A stretch of 14,316 nt of DNA from Candidatus Absconditabacterales bacterium (GTDB lineage Bacteria > Patescibacteriota > Gracilibacteria > Absconditabacterales > Absconditicoccaceae). The stretch spans positions 1 to 14,316 of the forward strand of contig CALCME010000025.1 of the NCBI GenBank assembly GCA_937965925.1, in the 5' to 3' direction. The position numbers and the translations under genes are program-made. The notes below the pieces were generated by a model, which did not search any database, had not been told where the DNA came from, and saw only the letters and a program-made list of their open reading frames with translations. Positions 8,699-14,316 of this stretch are shown one piece after another. Each line of letters begins with the position of its first letter. The first letter of the stretch is position 1.

Positions 8699-8720
8699 TA
8701 CCTACTGTGAACAGTAGGTA
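8699..8720. promoter_or_regulatory. Perfect 22-bp palindrome, possible operator
   Basis: TACCTACTGT, two bases (GA), then ACAGTAGGTA: ten perfect pairs. It lies immediately upstream of the candidate mscL -35 and about 100 bp upstream of the groES promoter. No T-run follows on either strand, so it is not an obvious terminator. It does not resemble the CIRCE element of HrcA. Confidence 0.5.
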
Positions 8721-8820
8721 TGTTGTCAGGTAAAGTCAACTCGTGGCATATTATATCAGTATTTTTATTTTTTTGCAAATAGAGAATGGTAGCACCTATT
8801 CCACTTAAGTGATATTGGTG

Positions 8821-8848
8821 TTGAAATGATTTTCGATTTGTCTATATT
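8821..8848 (+). promoter_or_regulatory. Promoter of groES
   Basis: TTGAAA (8821-8826), 16 bp, TATATT (8843-8848), giving a leader of about 25 nt before the ATG at 8881. The spacing to the start resembles that at the monooxygenase gene. No heat-shock-specific element is evident. Confidence 0.5.
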
Positions 8849-8880
8849 TTTTGTACCTTTATTTACTTATATATTTACGT

Positions 8881-9180
8881 ATGGCATTAATTCCATTAGA
8901 AGACCATATATTGGTTGAACCAGCAGTTGAAGAAAGTACGAGCCCATCTGGATTAATACTACCAGATAACAACAAAGAGAAGCCATCTAAGTGAACGGTA
9001 GTAGCGGTCGGAAAGGGGAAGATTTTGGATAATGGAGAAAGAGCTCCAATAGATGTTAAAGCAGGAGACATCGTTTACTTTACAAAGTACTCTCCAGATG
9101 AGTTAGAAATTAACGTTGCTGGAGAGAAGAAAAATTATCTTGTTATTAGACACTCAAGTATATTGGTCGTTGAAGGGTAA
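8881..9180 (+). CDS. groES: Co-chaperonin GroES
   Basis: The 99-residue product is the heptameric lid of the GroEL chamber. It follows the family closely: LIPLEDHILVEP at the N-terminus, the mobile-loop region (EESTSPSGLILPDNNKEKPS), GTVVAVGKGK, the roof-loop area (NGERAPIDVKAGDIVYFTKY) and a C-terminal NYLVIRHSSILVV. One conserved glycine, the G of KGTVVAVG, is UGA. It is followed 148 bp later by groEL on the same strand, a wider gap than usual, filled by a simple repeat. ATG at 8881 lacks a Shine-Dalgarno. Confidence 0.95.
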
Positions 9181-9184
9181 TAAC

Positions 9185-9260
9185 ATTGAAAAATTGAAGA
9201 GTTGAGGAGTTGAGAACTTGAAGAGTTGAGGAGTTAAAAAATTGAGAAGTTGAAAAAATG
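9185..9260 (+). repeat. Degenerate TTGAgRAG-type tandem repeat between groES and groEL
   Basis: About nine degenerate units of roughly 7-9 bp built on GTTGAGGA/TTGAAGA. It includes an exact 18-bp duplication (9194-9211 and 9218-9235). It has strong purine/pyrimidine strand bias and contains no gene or terminator hairpin. Confidence 0.75.
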
Positions 9261-9282
9261 AGAATTAACTATTTTAGATAGC

Positions 9283-9312
9283 GTACAAGCTATTCAAATA
9301 GTACTTTATAAT
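9283..9312 (+). promoter_or_regulatory. Candidate second promoter ahead of groEL
   Basis: A consensus -10 TATAAT (9307-9312) lies 16 bp before the groEL ATG. The -35 region (GTACAA at 9283, 18 bp) is weak. It would allow groEL transcription independent of groES. Confidence 0.35.
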
Positions 9313-9328
9313 TTCACTTGTTAGAAAT

Positions 9329-10981
9329 ATGGCAAAACAAATAATGTATGGAGATGATGCAAGAAAAGCAATATATGCTGGTATGAAGGCAGTAGCTGAT
9401 GCAGTTAAAGTGACTATGTGACCTAAAGGGAGAAATGTAATATTAGAAAGATCATACTGAGCTCCAACAGTAACGAATGATGGGGTAACCGTAGCAAAAG
9501 AAATAGACTTAGAAGATGCTTATGAGAATATATGAGCAAGTCTTGTAAAAGAGTCCGCGAGTAAAACAAATGATGCTGCATGAGATGGAACAACTACTGC
9601 GACTGTGCTTGCAGATGCTATCGCAGCTGAAGGTCTCAGATACGTAACAAGTGGTGTGAATCCATTTGCCTTGAGTAGAGGACTACACAAAGCAGTTGAT
9701 CAATTGACAGCAAAAATAGCTGAAAAAGCGATTAAGGTAGAGACAAAAGAACAGATTCAGCAAATTGCAGCACTGTCTGCACAGGATGAAACGGTGTGAA
9801 CACTTATAGGAGATGTTATGGAAGAGATTTGAGTAGATGGAGTAATAACAGTCGAAGAAGGGAAATCTATTGGGTTAACAAAAGAGGTAGTAACAGGTAT
9901 GCAATTTAGTAATGGATATCTCTCACCATACTTCGTGACAGATAGTCAAAGAATGGAGTCATCGCTTGAAAACGTACATATCCTCATTACAGACAAGAAA
10001 ATCTCTGCTATCAAAGATATTCTCCCATTGTTAGAGGCTCTTGGAGCGATGGGAAAGAGAGAATTGGTGATCATTGCAGATGATGTTGATGGTGAAGCTC
10101 TTGGAACACTTGTGTTGAATAAACTCAGATGAACACTAAATGTTCTGGCAGTGAAAGCTCCATGATTTGGTGATCGTAAGAAAGAAATTTTGAAAGATAT
10201 AGCTGCAGTAACTGGAGGAACACTTATTACTGAAGAAGTAGGACTCAAGCTTGAAGATGCAACAGTGGAGATGATGTGAGTTGCTGAAAAGGTGATTGCA
10301 AGTAAAGACAAAACGACCCTTGTCTGAGGAAAAGGAGATATCGAAGCTATCAAGGCGAGAGTTGGAGAACTGAGAATACTCATTGAAAAATCTACTTCGG
10401 ATTACGATAGAGAAAAACTTCAAGAAAGACTTGCAAGACTTGCTGGTGGAGTTGCTGTAATCAAAGTATGAGCAGCTACAGAAATGGAAATGAAAAACAA
10501 GAAATACAAGATAGAGGATGCACTCAATGCAACGAGAGCTGCTATCGAAGAAGGTATCGTAGCAGGATGAGGAACGTCTCTTGTGAAACTGATTGATGAA
10601 ATTGATAATGCGGACTATGCAGACGATGATGAAAGAATTTGAGCTGAAATTATTAAAGCTGCTATACAATATCCAATCATCCAGATTGCAAACAATGCAT
10701 GATACAAAGGTGACTGGGTAGTAGAGCAGGTAAAAGCAAATAAAGAATTTAACTACGGTTTTAATGCTGCAACAGGTGAGTTTACTGATCTTCTGAAAGC
10801 ATGAATCATTGATCCTGCAAAAGTAGAACGTGTAGCACTAGAGAATGCTGTTTCAGCGGCAGCAATGCTCCTCACGACAGAATGTGTGGTAGCTGATAAA
10901 CCAGAACCAGCAGGTGCTGCTCCTGCAATGCCTGCATGATGAGGTATGGGATGAATGGGGGGTATGTGATGAATGATGTAA
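9329..10981 (+). CDS. groEL: Chaperonin GroEL
   Basis: The 550-residue product is the tetradecameric folding chamber and aligns with the family from end to end. The N-terminus is MAKQIMYGDDARKAIYAG. VTMGPKGRNV, TNDGVTVAKEI and AAGDGTTTATV form the ATP site, including the catalytic aspartate of GDGTT. APGFGDRKKE lies in the apical domain. VAGGGTSL, NAATGEF and AGIIDPAKV are the equatorial closing motifs. It ends in the typical Gly/Met tail (GGMGGMGGM). Twenty glycines are UGA, many at invariant sites, which makes this gene the best proof of UGA=Gly here. Glycine is also encoded by GGN elsewhere in the gene. Translation with the standard code would yield only fragments. It is followed by a terminator and then by ssrA. 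Confidence 0.98.
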
Positions 10982-11014
10982 AGTAGATAATAGATTTCAG
11001 AAAAAAGATAAAAG

Positions 11015-11043
11015 AAAACCTTCTCGAAATGAGGAGGTTTTTT
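11015..11043 (+). terminator. Terminator of groEL
   Basis: AAAACCTTCTC (11015-11025), loop GAAAT, GAGGAGGTTTT, with one G-U pair, ending in a run of six T (11038-11043). Confidence 0.85.
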
Positions 11044-11072
11044 GTTACATTGCTTATACATATTCGTATACT
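11044..11072 (+). promoter_or_regulatory. Promoter of ssrA
   Basis: GTTACA (11044-11049), 17 bp, TATACT (11067-11072). The predicted start at about 11080 coincides with the mature 5' end of tmRNA. The -35 abuts the T-run of the groEL terminator. Confidence 0.6.
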
Positions 11073-11080
11073 TTCTACAT

Positions 11081-11494
11081 GGGGATGTACTGGCTTCGAT
11101 GAAAGGATCCCATAATGAGTTGATAGCCACTCCAGGATGGTCGTGTATCTTCTGGTTAAATAATCGACCGCACCTTAACGTGCTAAAGACACACTTGCAA
11201 ATGCAAAAGCGAAATTCGCTTTTTACGCTAACAGTTTATCTGTAGCTTAGTTTGCACCGACCTTCGGGCCGGTTAATCGATTCTCAGATCAAAGACGACC
11301 TTACCGTCTCTGAGAAGTAAAGTAAGGGCTACCCAGTGATGCATAGGGGATGAAATGTATGTATCAAAGAACGCAAGTGTTGTGTATGACAGCGAGCGTA
11401 GCCTACGGGAACTCTTCGGAGAAAATCATACTCTATAGTGGTAGAAGTCTCTTATTATGTCTTTCAGACACGGGTTCGACTCCCGTCATCTCCA
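11081..11494 (+). ncRNA. ssrA: tmRNA (transfer-messenger RNA)
   Basis: The 5' end GGGGATGTACTGGCTTCGAT is the conserved tmRNA opening. It pairs with ATCTCC at 11488-11493 as the acceptor stem (one G-U pair), followed by discriminator A at 11494. CCA is not encoded and would be added. The T arm is ACGGG (11470-11474), loop TTCGACT, CCCGT (11482-11486). Internal hairpins include 11256-11273 with a UUCG loop, where the post-tag pseudoknot region begins. tmRNA rescues ribosomes stalled on non-stop mRNAs and tags the nascent chain for proteolysis. The size, about 414 nt, is slightly above the usual 350-400. The RNA is one-piece, not permuted. It has its own promoter and a terminator at about 11601-11625. 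Confidence 0.95.
11197..11250 (+). other. Proteolysis tag reading frame inside tmRNA
   Basis: A frame from GCA at 11197 reads ANAKAKFAFYANSLSVA, then TAG. This has the common AN start of tmRNA tags, but ends in SVA instead of the usual LAA-type end. It contains no glycine, so it never needs the UGA decoding tRNA. The resume codon is inferred from the frame, and alternatives cannot be excluded by eye. Confidence 0.6.
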
Positions 11495-11556
11495 AAACTT
11501 GCAACACTCAAGCATTAAATTCCTCAGACAATAGGAACATAGGTGATAGTTCGATG

Positions 11557-11600
11557 GTTCAGAAGGTCTGCGTATCTCTATGCACTTCTACTTTCTGAAC
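11557..11600 (+). other. Structured hairpin in the tmRNA 3' trailer
   Basis: GTTCAGAAG (11557-11565) pairs with CTTTCTGAAC (11591-11600) with one bulged base, and encloses a second stem TGCGTA / TATGCA (11569-11574, 11579-11584) with loop TCTC. A smaller stem, TTCCT / AGGAA, lies at 11520-11537. It could be a processing signal for the tmRNA 3' end or a separate small RNA. Confidence 0.45.
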
Positions 11601-11625
11601 AAGAGATTCAATAATAATCTTTTTT
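11601..11625 (+). terminator. Terminator of the ssrA transcript
   Basis: AAGAGATT (11601-11608), loop CAATAAT, AATCTTTT (11616-11623) with one G-U pair, running into T to 11625. Confidence 0.6.
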
Positions 11626-11822
11626 GGTCTATATCTCATTTTTCTCGATAATTTTGTTTGTATCTCAAAATGAATCTATCACTATATTTTTAGTGATTGT
11701 TTTTATTTTATGGGGAGTTTTCTTCATTGATTTTTTATGAAATATTTCTATATTTTAGTGAATTTACTACTTATTATATATCGATGTGAAATCAAAAAGA
11801 ACTAATATATTTCAAGCATACT
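11626..11822. other. AT-rich stretch with no confident gene
   Basis: Nothing here is firmly coding. The best candidate is a 44-codon plus-strand frame from TTG at 11624 to TAG at 11758 that would encode two hydrophobic segments split by SQNES, with one UGA. A second, UGA-tolerant hydrophobic frame overlaps it from ATG 11554 to TAA 11803, but starts inside the tmRNA trailer. A run of T-rich DNA produces hydrophobic frames by chance, so I do not call either as a gene. Confidence 0.4.
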
Positions 11823-12188
11823 ATGGATAGTAGTTATATAACTCATAGGCCATTTTATGTCTTCTGGATGCCAATAAATAAGAAATGTTACCAGAAATTG
11901 AAAACAACAGTATGAAATGGTTCATGAGTGAACTGGGAAGTTGGTATGATTGAACAATGAAGAATGTTTTGATTTGGAAGAATTGGTGTTGCTTCAGACG
12001 AATGAGATTGGAGGTTAGAAGGAGAATTTACTTGAGTAGAAATTATTGGTGACTATAAACAAATGAAAGTTGTCTATCCTCAGATTATGAAAGAACATCC
12101 AGATAAAAAAGAGTTCTATAACGTCTATCTCACTGACCCTAATGAAGTAGCAATGGAAGAGAATAAGACATGGATATTATTTAGGTAA
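11823..12188 (+). CDS. Unrecognised small protein
   Basis: The 121-residue frame contains at least six UGA codons read as glycine and ends in TAA. I do not recognise the family. It looks like a soluble, beta-rich, aromatic protein: a glycine-rich first half (TVGNGSGVNWEVG, GRMFGFGRIGVASDEGDW) and a charged second half (GDYKQMKVVYPQIMKEHPDKKEFYNVYLTD) ending in TWILFR. There is no signal peptide. ATG at 11823 is the first in the frame; ATG at 11868 would give a 106-residue version. The VOC-family gene follows 37 bp later on the same strand, suggesting a shared transcript and possibly a related role. Confidence 0.7.
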
Positions 12189-12225
12189 TCACAAACAAGT
12201 TTTTTTATTATTACAATTATATATC

Positions 12226-12600
12226 ATGGAATACAATCCTGTAGGACGATTTGAAATTTACGTTACTGATATGGAAAGAGCAAAGAAATTTTATCAACAA
12301 GTCTTTCAAAAGGGAGATTGGATAGATTTGTCTCAAGATAAGATACGTATGTTCGCTTTCCCACGATGAGAAAGAGTGTCTTGAGCTGCTTGAGCTTTAG
12401 TTCAAATGGATGATTATTGACCATCAGATAGTTGAACAATTGTATATTTCTCCTGCGAAGATTGTAGTGTTGAAGAATCTAGAATAAAAGAGAATGGTGG
12501 GCAAGTTCATCAGTCTAAGATGAGTGTTGGTGAGTTTGGGTTTGTCTCAATGGTTCGTGATACTGAAGGGAATATGATTGGACTTCATTCACAAGTGTAA
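12226..12600 (+). CDS. VOC-superfamily (glyoxalase/bleomycin-resistance-like) protein
   Basis: The 124-residue product has the two beta-alpha-beta-beta-beta modules of the vicinal-oxygen-chelate superfamily. Module 1 starts with GRFEIYVTDMERAKKFYQQVF, and module 2 with TIVYFSCEDCSVEESRIKENGG, ending in the family-typical FVSMVRDTEGNMIGLHSQ. The C-terminal glutamate (DTEGN) is a usual metal-ligand position. The first ligand (His/Gln/Glu at strand 1) may be the E of RFEIYV, so metal binding is plausible but unproved. The substrate cannot be predicted; members include glyoxalases, dioxygenases and drug-binding proteins. At least five glycines are UGA, so the gene is adapted to the host code. No Shine-Dalgarno is present. 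Confidence 0.85.
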
Positions 12601-12654
12601 TACGCATCGATTACATGATTTCTTTATGAGTAATATTTAGTAAACAATTGAAAA

Positions 12655-13032
12655 ATGAAAGTGACAGCAGAAAAAAATGAACAAGTTGCTAACATGATTT
12701 TTGCATCTATTTATCCACTTTATTGGGATAGATTAGAAAAACATGGGAGGACAAAAGAAGAGTTTCATGAAGTGATAGAATGGTTTACTGGCTTTGATGA
12801 ACATACATTACAATCACTTATCGTACAAAAAGTGACTTTTGAGACGTTTTTTGAGAAAGCAAAAATCCACCCCAACGCACACATGATCAAATGAGTAGTA
12901 TGTGGTTACCGTATTGAAGAAATTGAAGATGAATTTAACGTATATAAACAATGTAGGCGTATGGAAAAACTTATTGATGAACTGGCAAAAGGTCGCAAGA
13001 TGGAGAAAATTTTTCGTGAAGAGAAAAAGTAA
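12655..13032 (+). CDS. DUF2200-family protein
   Basis: The 125-residue product matches the DUF2200 family as I recall it. ASIYPLYWDRLEKHGRTKEE is the opening, followed by VIEWFTGFDEHTLQ, TFETFFEKAKIHPNAHMIKG, the hallmark VCGYRIEEIED, and the closing MEKLIDELAKGRKMEKIF. The biochemical function of the family is not known to me. One conserved glycine (KGVVCGY) is UGA. With the standard code the gene would appear to stop at residue 79. The start at 12655 is the natural one. It follows the VOC gene by 54 bp on the same strand. An 8-bp inverted repeat without a T-run lies just downstream (13057-13079). Confidence 0.85.
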
Positions 13033-13056
13033 GAATTTTTGTAGCTTAGTTGTATT

Positions 13057-13079
13057 AAGTGATTCAACTGCAATCACTT
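13057..13079. repeat. 8-bp inverted repeat after the DUF2200 gene
   Basis: AAGTGATT and AATCACTT are separated by CAACTGC. It is a possible weak hairpin, but has no T-run on either side. The function is uncertain. Confidence 0.4.
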
Positions 13080-13143
13080 GGACAATTTAGCATAAAAGTA
13101 ACTTCATCTGATTATATCTATATGAAACTCTCTATTTTTGTAT

Positions 13144-13467
13144 TTATGAGAAATAAGACTTAATTCGATTTAGAATCTTAGTAATAAAGTTAGATTCGCT
13201 TCTATCTTTTTCCTTAGCTTTAATTTTAGTATCTTCTTTAGCTTCAACATACAAAAGATCAGAATAGAGAATCTGATTAGCATAGCTTAGATCTTGTTTT
13301 GATATGTTCATACTAATGGTATTATCATTCGATTTCCATCATCTAAACGCTCAGTATGAACTATAGAACCTGTATTGATGTTTCTTTTGTAGTTTGATAA
13401 GTTCAACTAACTGTGGGGTAGTTAGAGATGAAAATTTGCCTGCATATTTAAATATAGTATATCGCAT
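13144..13467 (-). CDS. Unrecognised 107-residue protein starting inside the 130-bp repeat
   Basis: ATG at 13467 opens a 107-residue frame with two UGA glycines (SSYGAFRGWKS) and a TAA stop at 13144. The first four codons (MRYT) belong to the 130-bp repeat; the rest is unique to this locus. The product is polar and Lys/Ser-rich: KYAGKFSSLTTPQLVELIK at the N-terminus, a central aromatic stretch (HQYRFYSSYGAFRGWKS), a helical segment and a basic C-terminus (ITKILNRIKSYFS) that might be amphipathic. No family is recognised. It is antiparallel to its neighbours on both sides. The upstream repeat presumably supplies promoter and leader. Confidence 0.65.
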
Positions 13468-13585
13468 TTGAATTTAGACGTTTTGAGTACTCTTACGTTT
13501 AGACCAAATAGAAGCTCTTAATTGCACTTACGGCGATAGACTACGTAGTAAATTATGTCTAAATTCTATATTAATTTACTATACT
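13456..13585 (-). repeat. 130-bp inverted repeat, copy 2
   Basis: Inverted partner of 4669-4798, differing at three positions that I count. Read on the minus strand it ends with the start codon and first four codons of the 107-residue gene. About 8.7 kb separates the copies, and both point inward. Confidence 0.9.
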
Positions 13586-13620
13586 TCAGCAATTCATGTT
13601 CATCTTAGCAAGAGTTATTT

Positions 13621-13647
13621 GTCACTGAATGTATAGTGACTTTTTTT
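13621..13647 (+). terminator. Rho-independent terminator upstream of the monooxygenase
   Basis: GTCACT / AGTGAC with loop GAATGTAT, then seven T. No plus-strand gene lies just upstream, so it may insulate the following promoter from readthrough, or end an undetected transcript that crosses the repeat. Confidence 0.65.
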
Positions 13648-13674
13648 GACAATAAATGCTGTTTCAGGTATACT
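13646..13674 (+). promoter_or_regulatory. Near-consensus promoter of the monooxygenase
   Basis: TTGACA (13646-13651), exactly 17 bp, TATACT (13669-13674), giving a leader of about 25 nt. The -35 overlaps the end of the preceding terminator T-run. It indicates a housekeeping sigma-70-type consensus in this organism. Confidence 0.8.
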
Positions 13675-13706
13675 ACAAAGACTTCCATTTACTTTAGTCT
13701 AAAAAG

Positions 13707-14316
13707 ATGAAGATACTCATTTCTTGAGCTGGAATAGCGTGATTAACCTGTGCGTATCGACTGACCAAATTTGGGTTTACCCCAGTCGTGCTTGAAAAAT
13801 CGAAAGAGCTGCGTGATGAGTGATATATGATAGATTTTCTTGGGGAATGATTGCAAATATCTGAAGCAATGGGTATTTTTCAAATACTCAAGGAAACGTC
13901 TGCAATATTTCAATGATTACAACTAGTAGATAGGAGATGAAAAAAAGTCTGATGATTCTCTTTTTCTATGATGGAAGAATATATGGCTTCAAGATGACAC
14001 AAATATATTCCTGTTACTCGTGGTGATCTGGAAAGAACTTTGTATGAATCATTGGATGATAGATCTATAATCCGTTTCTGAGAGTATATAACCTGACTTG
14101 TAGAAAAAGAAGATGGTATGCATGTAGATTTCGCTAGTGGAGAAAAAGAGATATATGATATTGTTATATGAGCTGATGGTATTCATTCGTCAACACGTGA
14201 AATGACTCGATGAATCGAGAAAGATGTTATGTATTGAATGGGTTCCAAAGTTCTTATTACTCGTTTACCATGATTGGGTAAGAAAGAACAGTATCAATGA
14301 TATGCAACATCACATC
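13707..14316 (+). CDS. FAD-dependent monooxygenase/oxidoreductase, 3' end outside the window
   Basis: The 203 residues present belong to the flavoprotein aromatic-hydroxylase-like superfamily (UbiH/TetX/PHBH group). The N-terminal Rossmann motif is ISGAGIAGLTCAYRLTKFGF, whose first and third glycines are UGA, closed by VVLEKS, where the glutamate binds the FAD ribose. LRDEGYMIDFLGEGLQISEAMG resembles the monooxygenase subgroup that includes TetX relatives. RGDLERTL and the DG motif VIGADGIHSSTRE complete the FAD/NAD(P)H signature. The substrate cannot be told; resistance should not be assumed. The start at 13707 fits the Rossmann fold exactly and is preceded by a strong promoter. The frame is open at the right edge. 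Confidence 0.88.

Noticed and set aside
8652..8880. CIRCE/HrcA operator before groES
   Set aside because: No TTAGCACTC-N9-GAGTGCTAA-like element; only the unrelated palindrome at 8699-8720.
9946..10669. Long minus-strand frames (145 and 177 codons) opposite groEL
   Set aside because: They are antisense shadows of a certain groEL gene; their composition is low-complexity Ser/Phe typical of reversed GroEL sequence.
11042..11598. Plus-strand frames over 11042-11245 and 11350-11598
   Set aside because: They overlap the mature tmRNA, whose acceptor stem and T arm are clear; there is no protein-like signal.
11540..11600. tRNA-like segment (GTTCGA near 11550)
   Set aside because: No acceptor, D or anticodon arms can be folded around it; the pairing present forms a plain hairpin.
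12814..13077. 87-codon minus-strand frame
   Set aside because: Antisense to the DUF2200 gene, which has clear family motifs.
4669..13585. Composite transposon bounded by the 130-bp inverted repeats
   Set aside because: No transposase or integrase lies between the repeats, the content is mostly housekeeping genes, and no target-site duplication is apparent.
1..14316. Widespread frameshifts or pseudogenes, selenocysteine, or UGA read as tryptophan
   Set aside because: UGA sits at conserved glycines in many unrelated families, TGG serves for Trp, no SECIS-like pattern is needed, and the frames are intact otherwise.

Overview
The window comes from a low-GC bacterium that reads UGA as glycine (translation table 25). 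This is the code of Absconditabacteria (SR1) and Gracilibacteria (BD1-5), both in the Patescibacteria/CPR. The evidence is internal. groEL, der, rlmE, nrdR, tig, ybaB, mscL, groES and a 2Fe-2S ferredoxin are all interrupted by in-frame UGA. The codon falls where these families have conserved glycines, such as both P-loops of Der, the SAM motif of RlmE and the GGM tail of GroEL. Every complete gene ends in UAA or UAG and none ends in UGA. With the standard code most genes here look like short fragments.

Layout, left to right. Positions 1-1555 (+) hold the 3' part of an unrecognised gene and nrdR. Positions 1579-2457 (-) hold an RsuA/RluB-type pseudouridine synthase, divergent from rlmE (2535-3224, +), which is followed by der (3320-4663, +). 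Positions 4664-5056 are intergenic: copy 1 of a 130-bp repeat, a 31-codon ORF, a two-way terminator, and copy A of a second repeat. Positions 5057-7764 (-) hold tig, a YbaB/EbfC protein and a Cys-rich membrane-anchored or exported protein. Next are a ferredoxin (+) and mscL (-), convergent on a shared terminator, then groES and groEL (+), then ssrA (tmRNA, 11081-11494) with a structured trailer and its own terminator. Positions 11823-13032 (+) carry an unknown protein, a VOC (glyoxalase-like) protein and a DUF2200 protein. A small unknown gene on the minus strand (13144-13467) begins inside copy 2 of the 130-bp repeat. The window ends in an FAD-dependent monooxygenase cut by the edge.

The recognisable genes are mostly translation and protein quality control: rRNA modification (RlmE, RsuA family), ribosome assembly (Der), trigger factor, GroES/GroEL and tmRNA. 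NrdR (control of ribonucleotide reductase), MscL and a nucleoid-associated protein join them. The right-hand block (unknown, VOC, DUF2200, 107-aa gene, monooxygenase) looks more accessory.

The most unusual structure is a pair of nearly identical 130-bp inverted repeats about 8.7 kb apart. Each ends with the same start codon and first four codons (M-R-Y-T) of otherwise different ORFs, so an upstream leader plus start appears to be duplicated. A second repeat family follows each of two minus-strand genes, and in both cases a terminator lies beyond it. Near-consensus -35/-10 promoters are visible at several genes. Canonical Shine-Dalgarno sequences are essentially absent.
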